64,000 bases of DNA from Mytilus californianus (Eukaryota > Mollusca > Bivalvia > Mytilida > Mytilidae), in contig NW_026262712.1 of the NCBI RefSeq assembly GCF_021869535.1, positions 104,102,140-104,166,139 of the forward strand, in the 5' to 3' direction. Each line of letters begins with the position of its first letter. Position 1 is the stretch's first letter. The position numbers and the translations under genes are program-made. Below are positions 1 to 11,249 of the stretch, one piece after another. The notes below the pieces were generated by a model. The model searched no databases, had not been told where the DNA came from, and saw only the letters and a program-made list of their open reading frames with translations.

Positions 1-125
1 AAGATGATATGTCTGATGAAAGTATAACAAGTAATACTGATGAATTTCTTGATTGGGTAATTAGTATTGATGAGGTTATACAATGTGTTAATCTAGGAAA
101 AAATGGCAAATCTTTGATTTGGTAT
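1..125 (+). pseudogene. Possible LINE reverse-transcriptase fragment at the window edge
   Basis: The first bases read as an open frame that includes EFLDWVISIDEVIQCVNLGK and then stops near base 165. The pattern of an acidic stretch, then I-S-x-D-E-V and then L-x-x-N-G-K resembles the segment just before the palm of non-LTR reverse transcriptases. This is a resemblance only: the piece is very short, cut by the window edge, and lacks any catalytic motif. Confidence 0.3.
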
Positions 126-149
126 CAGAAGGATTGTATACATGTATGC

Positions 150-1800
150 ATGATTTATTAATGCATGTTTTGCATAAATCACTTTATAAGTATTTCACAT
201 TTGTGTAAATTTTCCTCTTTTTGGAGTAAGGGGATAATTACAAATTGATGTAAATAACATGAAAACAACACTTAATCAATGTTCGAAGCGATTTTCTAGC
301 TATGATAAGCCAGATATTTGAAAGCTAAGAATGTATGAGTGCTGATACACGCGAAGAGCTATATCACCAACAGGAACCTAAAAATAATAGTCATCTAAAG
401 TCAACTTAGCCTGAGGTATTTGGAACCTCAGTTTAATCTATAGATTTACAAACGAACAATTATAGAAATTTCAACATCAGATTCAAGAGATCCATTGACT
501 TTTAGGGGCATAATTTTAGGACCCATGTGCTTATAAATTGTATTGCAGCATTTCTGATAATAGTTTTGTATCTTGTTTAGAAACTAACATGACTAAGGAT
601 GTAGTAAATAAATAGCAAAATGTTTTTGTTATATTAGAAGTACTATAATTTGAAAATAAAAACAGGGTGTCAAGAAAATATAGATAAAAGTGAATTTTCA
701 AAGAGTATATTATGTATGTAATGTAGATTTTTATAATATTTCTCATGACGAAAAATATGTTTATTTATTTCAAAATAACCATGGTTATGCCATATTGTTC
801 AGACATGCTTCAATAGTAGACATTATACCTTTTTATACTAAGACATCGTGTGCGATCACCCCTGGAATTTGGAGAGGGTCCATGTTGGTCTGTCTTTTTG
901 ACACTATCCTTGCAGATTGTTTGTTTTTATGGTGTGTATATTTGAATGTGTGTTTACAAGTGGTATAAAATATTGAATCTTACTTAAATTATATGAAATC
1001 ATCATACTGAATACTCTTGATATAAACAGTCCGAGCTGATAATATGAATAAATACAACAACCACATCTCTTAATTTTAAGTCAAGGTTGATAATTGTTAT
1101 TCCATTCGTCAGGACCACATTGTCGTTAAATCTTTGTATCTGTCACCAATGTCCCTGTAATAAGAACCACATGATGTAAACCACGATAGCTTTCACTTTT
1201 AAAAGACATGAAAACCTTGCTGAAGTATGATTTTTTATTCACAAACCAAAAATATACCTAAAATATTTCTTTATTATGCTAGCATTAAACCTCAGATGCT
1301 CAGTAACTTGCATCATGTGGACTAACAATCTACCATCCATGGAAATGTCAATGTTGTAATTAACCTCTCGTCCTGAACATACATGACATATTTGCCACTG
1401 GACATTAAGCAGCCAAAAATCACTTATGTAATTAACCTGTTATACAACATGTATGTGTTTGTCTTTATAATTACAGTCACTCAAGGCTTTATAGTTTTAT
1501 CTTATGGCAAATGGGGGACATTCTTCTTTTTGTATATATTTTATGTGTTAATTTAATTTTAAATGCTTCCTCAAATTATCTTAGCAAAGATAAAAAAAAA
1601 GTCATCTTGTTGTGAACTTAATTCAGGCTTAGTTAGAGTCCTCCCACAATATCTATAATTTGTTTACCTCGAAAATGCAAAATTGATTTAAACATGCACA
1701 AGCAATTCGTAAAATGAATTTTAAAATTTTCATTTCTTTGAAATAACGCTACTATTTTAATACATGTACTTCAACAATTATTTCAAAATGAATAAGATTT
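150..1800. other. AT-rich non-coding stretch
   Basis: Open frames here are short, hydrophobic and overlap on both strands (for example near 530-970), as expected by chance in AT-rich DNA. I see no splice-bounded exon, RNA gene or repeat array. Confidence 0.5.
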
Positions 1801-2276
1801 TACATCTCAATACAAAATGAATGTGTTGGCCTGAAAACATTTTGTTAACTTTCATTGCCTGTAATGAATTACTTTATAAATGGAAAATAGTACCAAGTGG
1901 TTTGTGCTTCTATTGTAAGCAATATGATGATTATAAACACTTCTTTTTTTCCTGTTCATATAATGTTCATTATTGGCATAAAGTTGACCAGCTATTAGCA
2001 TTTTTAAAAATTGATAAGCATATACTTAGTCTTGAAAGTTTAGTAACTGGCTATAAAATTGATGATGAAGCTTATTTTGATATGAACTATCTATTAACTA
2101 TAATTTTCTTTTCCATCTATAAAGCATATTATATGTCTGACAAGAAAGATAAGGTCATTGATATCTTCAAAATCTTCAAAAATGAAATCTGGGACATTAT
2201 TAACATAAATAAAATCAGAAGCAAAAAAAACAAGAAAATAATACTTAAAACAAGGGAATATTTCGAATTCCTTTAA
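1800..2276 (+). pseudogene. 3' end of a L1/Tx1-type LINE ORF2 (5'-truncated)
   Basis: The frame from 1821 to 2276 encodes 151 residues. Near residue 30 it carries CFYCKQYDDYKHFFFSC, a CX2CX7HX4C zinc-knuckle of the kind found at the C-terminus of LINE ORF2 proteins, followed by a lysine-rich helical tail ending at a TAA. The LINE at 20.7-24.4 kb on the other strand has a knuckle with identical spacing and the same H-F-F-x-S-C-S-Y-N run, so both belong to one family. No RT or endonuclease lies upstream, so this is a typical 5'-truncated insertion, although its last frame is intact. Confidence 0.65.
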
Positions 2277-2279
2277 ATG

Positions 2280-2880
2280 AAATGACAATTATTAGATACA
2301 AGTCTTAGCTGTGACCTCATTAATACATGACTGCACATGTGTCCAGTCAATTGGTGTGCATTAACTGAAATTCGCAATTTTACTCTTTTATAATTTATTA
2401 CAGCTACACTGAATTAGAATTGTTATTAAATATGTTTATTCCTGTTCACAATGCAAAATTATAATCAGCAGGAGAGCGAGCAGAATACACAACACAATGC
2501 AACGTTACTGCAAACATGTATAATTTGAAGACCACGTGTACTTTCGATCAACTTTCGATCTTCGGCTTTATCATAGAAATCAACATTTACTGTTAAAAAA
2601 TAATGTGTGGAAAAAAAAACATTTTTACCTCATCATCCAAGACTTCTTATATAATTCAGTGTTGTTAACAAAACAAAAAGTTTTAAGTTCAAAATTCTAT
2701 TGTCGACTGAAGAGTCATGCTATCAGTATCAAAGATCAATTTCGCGGTTCAGTGAAGCTTTGATAAAAAAATCATATACAGTATAGGTTAAGAAACGTAC
2801 CGTATTCCGGTAAAAAAACAAAAATTATGTGGAATTGTTCTAATGTATTGATCTGTATTAATATAACTTACTTTATAGAT
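2280..2880. other. Non-coding DNA between the LINE end and the membrane-protein gene
   Basis: AT-rich. The open frame at 2536-2763 shows no recognisable domain. Nothing else is supportable here. Confidence 0.4.
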
Positions 2881-2884
2881 ATAC

Positions 2885-2890
2885 TTTATT
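2885..2890 (-). terminator. Poly(A) signal of the membrane-protein gene
   Basis: AATAAA on the minus strand, about 30 bases past the TAA that ends the second exon. The spacing and orientation support this as the 3' end of the gene. Confidence 0.5.
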
Positions 2891-2917
2891 GAATATCTTT
2901 CCCTAGATATTCAATAA

Positions 2918-3649
2918 CTAATTTAAAGGGATACTTAATTGAAGCTGTAGATTGAGTAAATTGTTAACAGCAAAGGTGCAATAAAATTGATTAATTAAAA
3001 AAAAAAAAAAACTTTCATTGAGTGAGATGCTCTTAAATGTAGTTTGTATGGATACTGAAACTAACGCAACATGTCCAAGTGATGTTTCAGAGAACCTAGT
3101 TCTTAAAAATTTTAACTCTAGCTCTTCATACACTCGAAATTGTTTTTGTTTTTTCTTGTTTATATGAATGGGGTGTGTGGATGGCGGCGAACGATTCATC
3201 ATCATTTGAACTTTTACTGAATGTTGAATTAACATCAAAATGATTTCTGTTTTCATTTTTTTATGATTGTTTTTTTTATGTAATTGAGAATATACATATT
3301 TCATACTATTGACAGAGTGCTTTGTCTTGCATTAAAAAGATACATTAAATGTCGATAACTTCTTTTTTCCAAATCAAATCAGAAGACATATTTGTGTAGC
3401 CATAAGGAAGTCAAATCAACTCTAATATCTGATTTACAGAACTACCTTCTATTGATAAAAATGAAAACAAACTATGACATAATTTATTATATGTAACGTA
3501 CCTGCTGTTCTGGTAGGGGTAGTACAACTGAATCCTCTTTCCTCAGGCAACTTTTGACATACCAATCGACAACAAAAGCAAACAAGTATAACACACACAA
3601 TCACTATTGTCAGAAATGTGATTATTAAGGCTTCTAACCACGGCTCCAT
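2918..3649 (-). CDS. Small single-pass membrane protein, two exons
   Basis: Exon 1 (3649-3502) starts at ATG and ends at a GCAG/GTACGT donor, leaving one base. Exon 2 (3216-2918) follows an ACATTCAG acceptor and takes up that phase, giving 148 residues and a TAA. Residues about 7-31 are a strong transmembrane helix (ALIITFLTIVIVCVILVCFC) after a short acidic N-terminus. Next come CRLVCQKLPEER and a polar, basic tail with a proline/serine stretch (NRSPPSTHP). A short N-terminus before the membrane segment with basic residues after it suggests a cytoplasmic tail, and juxtamembrane cysteines could be acylated; both are inference. The last 40 residues cross an A-rich tract and look less protein-like, so the true end could be earlier. 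A TATA box and AATAAA frame the gene. I do not recognise the family. Confidence 0.45.
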
Positions 3650-3705
3650 CTGCTATTTCAACATATGTACTTGCTAATGTCATGCTCACACATATTAAGG
3701 CATCA

Positions 3706-3712
3706 TTTTATA
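3706..3712 (-). promoter_or_regulatory. TATA box of the membrane-protein gene
   Basis: TATAAAA on the minus strand, 57 bases upstream of the ATG at 3649. This would place transcription start about 30 bases before the ATG and give a very short leader. Confidence 0.4.
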
Positions 3713-3729
3713 CTCCGAACTACGTCACT

Positions 3730-4700
3730 AATTAGCACCTCGGTTGAATAAAGAAGTGTTAACAAAAATACCGACCACCAAGGTAAATTCAATAAGGGGA
3801 AGTCCATAAAACTGACAAAATCAAACATTAGACTACTGTATTTATTTGGAAGTCCTTTTATAAACATTCATTCAACACAAAACAAGCAGTAATACTGTCG
3901 AATATTTGTTTATTTTACATAATGACGGCCATGAAGACAGTTGCCATATGAAAGAAAGGCTAAGGACGAGTATGATGTGATTGTTCTGGATACAAAGGAT
4001 ATGTCAAAGGAACAAGCCGTTATCTGTTGTTTTATTTGTTTATTCATCAAAGTAAAGGGACTTGTTTATAGAAGCTCTCCTAGTATCTGCCCGAAGACAT
4101 ATCATAGGAATAAATCATGAAAGATATTATTAGGACCTACTTGCGGCAGTTCTGAGCATGCAGGTTGGAGCTATCTTAGGACTATCTAAGCTAGGATTTC
4201 GAAATGTTGTCCCAATTTCTGGCGTTAAAAATAAAAGGAAATACAAAATAGGAAATGTTATTTAAAAATAAAAAATGTATCGAATTTAACCAAATATGAT
4301 AATATAAGATTGATAATTAAATTTATTATAAGTATCTTTATAAAGGTAATAAATAATATTTACCCAAAAATTGTGCACTTAAACTTGACGGAAAAAACAA
4401 AAATATAACTACGTTTTCTAAAACAATTAACACATTATTTGTAAATAGTGACAACTTAATTTGTACGAATTTCCCCCCAGCAGTGCTATAAAAAAATGTA
4501 CATTAATGGGTGTTACACGGACTCTTTTTATGAATAGAGTCATGCGTACATTCAGTGATTTCATAAGCATTTTATCGTACACCTTGTAACAATTATGACA
4601 AGTCTGATAAACCAATATTGGACAGAGATATGTCCTAGAGCATCCTAAGATGTCTTAGTCCTTCGAACGCTTCGATAAACTGGCCCTAATGCGAAAACAA
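3730..4700. repeat. AT-rich spacer with a diverged foldback-type element
   Basis: Around 4060-4220 and 4625-4690 runs such as TATCTTAGGACTATCTAAG, CATCCTAAGATGTCTTAG and TCGATAAACTGG recall the ends and interior of the short TIR element at 9327-9545. They suggest a diverged relative split or interrupted by other DNA. No gene is visible. Confidence 0.3.
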
Positions 4701-4828
4701 CATGTAAAGGAAAATATAATTTACTACAAAAGTAAGAAATACTTAAAAATCAGACTAAGTATTAATGTGGGAGTGATTAAGCGCTCGTTCCAGAACAAAG
4801 AAACCTCTCTGTAGGTGAATGGTAAGTG

Positions 4829-5314
4829 TCAGTTGATGAGATGGGCAAGTGTTTGGATGGAAGCAGGTGGTGATACAACATCGTAAAATTCTTTACCAAA
4901 AATTGAAGCAGGCACTGTCTTTACGCTCTCCACCATGAACACCCAACAAAACTCTATACTAATAATATCATGTTGTTGAGCAAACTTTCGAATATTGGCC
5001 TCAAAATTAAAGCTGAAACAAATCCATAAGGATCTGGTCCGAAAAGTCTGAGCGATGATCGACTCTCGTGCGAACAGTCTATGGAGCATCATTCGGTCAT
5101 TAAGACCTTTTGTTAATTCCCAAAGAGGGTTGTAGCATTTAAAATTAAGTAATATTTCTCCCTCATGCAAAGCTCCGATTCCTTGCCCGGCTTTGGCTAT
5201 ACATTTTTGTCCATTTTGGCATATATGCTCTTCATTTTTTTTACTAAGGTTTGGATTTTCAAATATTTTGGCCTCGAGCATCACTGAAGAGATATGTATT
5301 GTCGAAATGCGCAT
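4829..5314 (-). CDS. Unrecognised 161-residue open frame, probably repeat-derived
   Basis: An uninterrupted frame starts at MRISTIHISSVMLEAKIFEN and is mixed polar and hydrophobic, with seven cysteines and no motif I can name. Its first 60 bases (CGCATTTCGACAATACATAT and onward) recur in shorter form near 56640-56690, so the 5' end belongs to a dispersed repeat. There is no clear donor, acceptor or poly(A) signal. It could be an exon that captured repeat sequence, or a fragment of a mobile-element protein. Its length makes it worth noting, but it may not be a gene. Confidence 0.3.
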   Translation of the reverse strand: MRISTIHISSVMLEAKIFENPNLSKKNEEHICQNGQKCIAKAGQGIGALHEGEILLNFKCYNPLWELTKGLNDRMMLHRLFARESIIAQTFRTRSLWICFSFNFEANIRKFAQQHDIISIEFCWVFMVESVKTVPASIFGKEFYDVVSPPASIQTLAHLIN

Positions 5315-5329
5315 CTGGTGCAGAAAAAA

Positions 5330-6520
5330 TTGGTACCGTTTATGTTATTGACTTATTCAACATATAGACTGCTTAACATTCAAGTTAGCTGTTTTGAAGA
5401 TGTTTACTTCAAACCGTAAAATGCAGTTTTATTGACGGTTTTAGTCTTGTTTTGTATGTTATTCCTTAACAACACATAACAGATTTAATGACCAACTGGA
5501 AATTTCAACAACAATAATAAATACTTGTGACACTTGCATACCTGTCTGTGACACCTGCTTACCTGTCTGTGACTAAAAAGGAAAATAAAATCAGGAAACA
5601 AGAAACCAAGCAATAAAATTATTGTATTGTATTCTATTCAACACCAACACATACAAAACAACTAATAAAAATGTTGACAGTTATCAAAGATGCCTTAAAT
5701 AAAGGAAACGTGCAGATGGAATGTAATATTTTTGAAATTTTATAAACATAAACATGCAAAAAAATAAATGCGATGACTTGAGGTTTGGCAGGAACTAATT
5801 ATATGATTATCAACAATTTATAACGAAAATATAAAACACATGAAATAAACTACCACGGTAGAAGTATTGAAGATTTGAACAAAAGGAGCTCGACCTGAAA
5901 TGATTTCAATATATATATATATATATAATGTAAAAAAAAACTGTTTTGAAAAGTCAAATAATATGTTTATAATATTTTCAGCATTGGAGATAAAGTAATA
6001 TGTGTATAAACATGGGCATTAAGTAATGTAAACTACTGTGAAAAAAAATAATTTCACTAAAAAATTGTATTTGAGTGGTTGTTTTTTAATTTAATTTATT
6101 TGTCGATATGTACAACATCTGAGCATCATTGGTGTTTTACTTTAATGGTTCGAACATATCTCTTTCTGTTCGATATGACCCTCGTTTGAATTATTTAAAA
6201 ACAATAATAGTAATAGTGATTGACAACTAGAGGGTAAGTTTTTTTTACAGAAGCTTGCAGAACATTTTTTTACAATCAACCATAGTTTTAGCAGGAATCT
6301 TTACAAACCATATTCTATAGCTGTGACAATATCTATTTATTATTCACATCTAGTCTAGGATGCGGGCGATTTAGAGTTTGACATAAGTTGTAGATATTTA
6401 CTACTTTAACTTCGAAAGGCATTGTTTTTCGAATTGTTTGAATACTGTTTCATTGATGTATACCCAACAGTTTATTGTGTCCAAATCCTTCCTGATATGT
6501 TCTTTTTATGCCTGTTCATA
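5330..6520. other. AT-rich spacer with small tandem repeats
   Basis: Contains a two-copy tandem TACCTGTCTGTGACA motif at about 5525-5575 and an (AT)n run at about 5911-5929. No coding sequence is supportable. Confidence 0.4.
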
Positions 6521-6527
6521 CAAATAA

Positions 6528-6534
6528 TATAAAA
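6528..6534 (+). promoter_or_regulatory. Possible TATA box of the small GTPase
   Basis: TATAAAA lies 109 bases upstream of the GTPase ATG. AT-rich DNA produces such strings often, so this is suggestive only. Confidence 0.25.
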
Positions 6535-6642
6535 TAATGTAGATTATTTATACCTCTCTAAATATAGCTGACACAAAACAAATGCGCATGCTTATCAGTT
6601 TTAAGTTTATCATGTACAAGGATGTTTTTATGAAAAATTAAA

Positions 6643-6832
6643 ATGTGTGATCCTATATATATCAGTTTTATTGGAGAGAAAGCAGTTGGTAAGAGCTCTA
6701 TCATTGCTACCTATGAGTCTGGAAATTACAATCCTGATTTGTATGCAACAGAGAGTGTGGAGACGCATATCATAAATGCCACTTCTGTTGGGAGTTTAAG
6801 AGTTTACATACATGACATGGCAGGAGAGACAC
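6643..6832 (+). CDS. Ras-superfamily small GTPase, first coding exon
   Basis: Encodes 63 residues and one extra base before a strong donor (GTGAGTAAG at 6833). The P-loop GEKAVGKSS fits GxxxxGKS (G1; binds nucleotide phosphates). DMAGE near the exon end fits DxxG (G3; magnesium and gamma-phosphate sensing). Three residues follow DMAG where the catalytic Q/E would lie: here E-T-R, so the usual glutamine is replaced by glutamate. The effector region contains threonines (YATESVETH) that could serve as G2. The N-terminus is only about ten residues before the P-loop, typical of Ras/Rho/Rab proteins. The exon at 12595-13060 carries G4 and G5. The exact subfamily is not clear. Confidence 0.8.
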
Positions 6833-6899
6833 GTGAGTAAGTGCAAATATTTACCTTATATAGAAAATGTATTTCAAACAATCGTAACATAATATTTAC

Positions 6900-8012
6900 T
6901 ATTAGAGATTTACAATAAGTGTATGACTCCGACCCGACCCAGAGTTTATTATAGTATTTATCTAATTTTGACTATAATGCAATCGTACAACAACATATAG
7001 TAATTGGCTTATGACATGTCATGCAATGTCCAATATTCGCTAAAAACATGTTCAACGGAGACTTGGTATTTCGTTATGGGATTGATGAGTTTCTTATACT
7101 CTTTTTTTCGTGCTATCTATTAAATCAAACAAGTAACAACACCATATTATTCATTTCGAATAATTAGTCTAGACATGATAACAGTTTGTATATATTTTAT
7201 ACCCGAGTGAATATATTTTGATCGATGAAGGAAGGTTTTGAATAGCCAAAGAAATTCATTCACTTTTGAACCATATTCTTTTAACCCAATTTCGTCGCTT
7301 CTGAACAGAACATGTATTGTTTTGTTAATCATACATTACGTTACTCTCAAGTGTTCTTGATTGGAGAGGGAGGAATTGACATAGTATCAACATATCGTTA
7401 ACTACACTTAGTTAACTAGTAAGCTGAATTATAGTTGGAACTATCTTTATCAGGTGTATGGTTGTAATTCAATATAATTGGATATTCCAAATAATTTCAA
7501 CGGTCAACTTAGCGGTTTTTTTTTAAATTTGAAAAAATGCCGTTTAAAATAATGCAAAAAAGATGATAGTTAGAAAATACCAAATTTCAAGGAAAGTTGA
7601 AAACGGAAAGTCCCTTATCAAATGGCAAAATTTAAACACATCAAACGAATGGAAAACAATTGTCATATTCCTGACAAAAATATTTTGATGAGAGGAACCA
7701 AAACAAATATGTTTGTAAGTTTTTAACATATAATGAATGTTGTGAGATTCTGAAAAAAGAGCGTGCGTGCGTGAACAAAGTAACGCCTTCCCCCAACAAA
7801 AATCGAATCATTGGAAAAAAGATGCTGAATCCTCCATTTAAATAAGTTAATCATATCCCTATTAAAGAATCCAATTCCGAAACAGAAATTAAGCATGGTT
7901 AAATTACTAAGCCTCAATAAAATTTGAGATCGCCCCTATTGTTAACCTGTATGATAGGAACTCTTAGCCGTACTCGAATTCCGAGTCCGACATTTATTGT
8001 AAATCTCTAATA
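6900..8012. mobile_element. TIR-bounded non-autonomous element, 1.1 kb
   Basis: TATTAGAGATTTACAATAA at 6900-6918 is repeated in perfect inverse orientation at 7994-8012. The similarity extends inward more weakly (GTATGACTCCGAC against GTCGGACTC). No transposase frame is present inside, and a piece of another dispersed repeat sits at 7550-7690. This looks like a defective DNA transposon or MITE-type element. The superfamily is not determined. Confidence 0.5.
7550..7690 (+). repeat. Dispersed repeat family A
   Basis: Contains AATACCAAATTTCAAGGAA, GGAAAGTCCCTTATCAAATG and CATATTCCTGAC. The same order of motifs occurs at 11250-11470 (plus), 8540-8690 (minus) and, in a longer form with TGACTTGGTACAGGACATTT, at 33660 and 35288. 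Class unknown. Confidence 0.6.
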
Positions 8013-8097
8013 TTCTTGTTGTGCATGTTATTCTTTTATTATATTCACCGAGAGAAAGTTGGAGTATTGCCGAATAAAAAGTCATCCAGAAATCATC

Positions 8098-8436
8098 TGT
8101 CGCTATTTATTCCAATCCGGAAAAGTTCTAAAATTACACAACTCTTTCAAACCAGTTGAGTCTATCTGGGGCCCTGTTTAAACAATGAACTGTGCTTAAA
8201 TTTTTTCAAAGAGTTATGTTTAAACCATTGTAAATACTTCAAACAAACCAGTTTTCTTACTTCAATTTATGTTTAAAGAATTGGACCATAAACTATACAA
8301 ATTTCAAAATGTTCACTTTCTACACGTTTTCCTCCCTCAGCTCATTACTGATGACCTTTCTTCTTTCGTCACCTGACCCAAACAGGAAGTTGTCTAAGTG
8401 ACTGTTTTTTCCGGATTGGACTAAATAGCAATAAGG
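8098..8436. repeat. Foldback-type inverted repeat, about 340 bp
   Basis: TCGCTATTTATTCCAATCCGG at the left is matched, inverted, by CCGGATTGGACTAAATAGCA at the right. Sequence related to its right part (CGATATATGGAAAAAATGTT) recurs at 8775-8870, suggesting a partial duplication. Confidence 0.4.
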
Positions 8437-8539
8437 TGTATCATCTCTCATCAATATATGGAAAAAAAGGTTAAGAAGCTGAAAAAATCCGGAGCCGATA
8501 TTCAAATTATTCCGAACCTCTTAGAATAGAAAATGCCTG

Positions 8540-8690
8540 TACCAAGTCAGAAATATGACAGCTGTTATCCATTCGTTTGATGTGTTTGAGCTTTTGATTT
8601 TGCCATTTGATTAGGGACTTTCCGTTTTGAATTTTCCTCGGGGTTCAGTATTTTTGTGATTTTACTTTTTGGATCTGTTTTTGTTTACAG
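8540..8690 (-). repeat. Dispersed repeat family A, reverse copy
   Basis: The reverse of the family A motif order: CATTCGTTTGATGTGTTTGA, then ATTAGGGACTTTCCGTTTTG. It lies within the GTPase intron. Confidence 0.5.
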
Positions 8691-8879
8691 CATAAACGAA
8701 ACATAATTTATCCGAAAAGTATATCAGACAGCCATCAAAAAATCATCTATCGTTTTCAGCATGTTTAACTATTCTCTATCATCGATATATGGAAAAAATG
8801 TTATGAAGCTGAATTAATTTCGACGCCGATAGTCAAATCATATTGAACTTCTTTGATCGGTGTCTTTTAACTATTTGTT

Positions 8880-9140
8880 AGTCCTTTTTGTGCTTCTTTC
8901 CAATCTGATGAGCCAACGAATCTTTACGGTTTTTTCTTATGTTGTGCTGTAACCCTACTGTTCCAGGTTATGATGCTGGTTCAACTCTCTCAAACATGTT
9001 AAATCCCGCCACATTCAGTGTTTGCCTTTCATAAGTCAGAAGTCTGTAATTCAGTGGCTGTCATTGATCGCTAGCTGCCATATTGTTTTGTATGTTGTCA
9101 TTAAGCCTAAAAATGTACCCGGCCCTCTATTTTGAATCAT
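8880..9140 (+). repeat. Dispersed repeat family B
   Basis: Has the motif order seen across the window: TGCTGTAACCCTACTGTTCC, AACATGTTAAATCCCGCCAC, AAGTCAGAAGTCTGTAATTC and AGTGGCTGTCATTG. Other copies lie at 10960-11220, 17700-18020 (minus), 40920-41230 (minus), 49035-49400 and 51490-51835. The family often ends near TCATTGGCAATCATACCAC. I recognise it as a very common bivalve repeat but not its class. Confidence 0.6.
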
Positions 9141-9326
9141 GCCATTTCATGACATCATGTTGTTCTGTTTTTCTTCGAAATGAATTTTAGGAAAACTATA
9201 TGGATATTTTAAGGGACAGCTACGATATTACATCTTGTTATCATAAATGAACAAGGATATGAATCATGAATTATACCTATTTCTTCTAGAAAAATATGTT
9301 GTCTAATAACTCTAAGACGGGTATCA

Positions 9327-9545
9327 GGGGCCTGTTTATCGAAGCATTCTTAGGATTAGACATGTCTTAATACCATATTAGGACATATCTTTGTTCTAAA
9401 TGGGTTTATCAAACGTGCCGCTATTTAGGATTTTTTCCTAGAAATTGTCCCAAGTTTCGGAAACCAATTTAGGTATCTTAAGATGGTTATACATTGCAAC
9501 TTCATGATATAGACCGATTTAGGACACATTGGATAAACAGGCCCC
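9327..9545. mobile_element. Short TIR element (MITE), 219 bp
   Basis: GGGGCCTGTTTATC at the left end and GATAAACAGGCCCC at the right end are perfect 14-base inverted repeats. The interior is rich in TTAGGA/TCCTAA motifs. There is no coding capacity. Diverged relatives are visible near 4.1-4.7 kb and 19.13-19.25 kb. Confidence 0.7.
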
Positions 9546-10199
9546 AGATTTTTTTTATAAAACAAATATAGCGAAAGCAAGACTGAGTGAGATAATTTGC
9601 TATGGTTTTTTTTCTGTCAAATATATAACCTGAAAAACACTGATTTTAATATATTTAGGTTTATATGTAGTTATAAAAAAATATGATCTTCGGTATACGT
9701 TTATACGTCTATACAAACCAAACGGGTTAAAAAAAAGCCCCCGACTTCTAGGTATCTTACTTTTATGTGACTTTACAAGTCTATGAACTAAGAATTTACC
9801 TGAATGAATTTTGTAATTGAATCATTATGAATTACTTCACTTCACTAGAGTTTTCGACTTAAAATAAGTATTTATATCCGTTCAAGTTACGTTTATATTT
9901 CAATTTAGAAATAACAACATTGTAAATAATGCTTTACTGAAATTTGTTTTTACATTTCTGAATATGTCTTTTAGACATATTTCACTCACCACATGCGCCT
10001 TTAAGTTATGTTGGTGGTGTCCATATCATAGCTGTTTTACAGAAGACCTATAGGTAAACTCTATTTTCATTGATGAGAAATTGATTATATAAGTCAGTCA
10101 TTTTAAAGTGATTTGGTTGATAGTTGAATTATTGACAATATAACCTTATTATCTAGATTTTGAGGTGAAGTTAAAGTAAACGGACTTTATTAACAGCAA

Positions 10200-10612
10200 T
10201 AAGTGTCCTTTCCTAGAATAAGTCATTTCAGTTTTACATCAGAACACCAGAAACTCTACAAAAAAATTTACGACGGAAGGGATGATTTCTATTTCCCTAT
10301 TGTTCTTTTCCTTTTTTTGTTTATTTTTCTTTTTTGGACGGTGATATTCCTCTGGTACCATCTTACGGTGTTTATATATCCCAACTCGTTTGTAATGCCC
10401 GTATGAAGTGACGTTTTGGATTTAAATGAGCGTAATCTATGTATCACTGGTAAATTATTAAGTCATGGATTTCGTTACCACAAATTACTTAAAACCTTTA
10501 CTAAATACTTCCATAGATACAAAGATTTGGTTTGCAAGTTTGGCTGTACCTGTAAAAAACTGATTTCAGACGGAATAGCTAAAAATTTTACGGTGATGTT
10601 GTTTTCTTAAAT
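10200..10612 (+). pseudogene. Penelope-like RT remnant, C-terminal part
   Basis: Pieces in two frames align with the thumb region of the larger element at 60.5-62.6 kb. KKIYDGRDDFYFPIV matches its I-Y-D-K-R-D-D-F segment. A second frame then reads IPLVPSYGVYISQLV. A third gives LNERNLCITGKLLSHGFRYH and a segment ending in tandem cysteines (CKFGCTCKKL). Frameshifts separate the pieces, and there is no palm domain, so this is a dead 3' fragment. Confidence 0.65.
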
Positions 10613-10959
10613 TAAAATCATACTAAATAGTTTTGTTATACACATATGCATTTTAAAGTTACTACAATCTTTCGATACCTTTATTTTGGCATTGCACAAG
10701 GTCATCTTTTTCTCTGACTGTTAATTACGTCTTTACACTCAATTCATTTTGATGTTGGATGTGTACTGATTGATATTTTAGTCTTAGATACATGATTTTT
10801 TTTTATTAGTTGTTATTGGCTTTGAACTAGCTGTCAGTAACTGCGAGTACTCTTAGATCTGTACTTAGTGTCCTTTTTGTTGTTAGGGATGAGGGATGGA
10901 TAACTACCTGAAACGTCCGGTCTGTGTTTATGTTTGATGTTTTTCTGCTTTGTATCGAT

Positions 10960-11220
10960 CTGATGAGTTAAGTCTTTTTCCACTTGAATTTTATAGTTTG
11001 TTTTCTTATGTCGTGCTGTTACACCACTGTCCCAGGTTAGGGGAGGGTTGAGTGCTCACAAACATGTTTAACCCCGCCATATTCTTTATCTGCCTGTCCC
11101 AAGTCAGGAGCCTGTAGTTCAGTGGTTGTCGTTGGTTGACGTCTGTCATATTTGTTTTCCGTAAATTGTTTTGTTATAAATTAGGCTGCTAGTTTTCTCA
11201 GTTAAATTGTTTCATATTTA
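10960..11220 (+). repeat. Dispersed repeat family B
   Basis: TGCTGTTACACCACTGTCCC, GGGGAGGGTTGAGTGCTCAC, CCTGTCCCAAGTCAGGAGCC and GTAGTTCAGTGGTTGTCG follow the family order. Confidence 0.65.
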
Positions 11221-11249
11221 TCATGTCGCGGCCTTTTATAGAAGAAAGT

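Noticed and set aside
5911-5929. (AT)n run as an origin or promoter
   Set aside because: Simple AT repeats are expected in such AT-rich DNA and there is no associated element or gene start.
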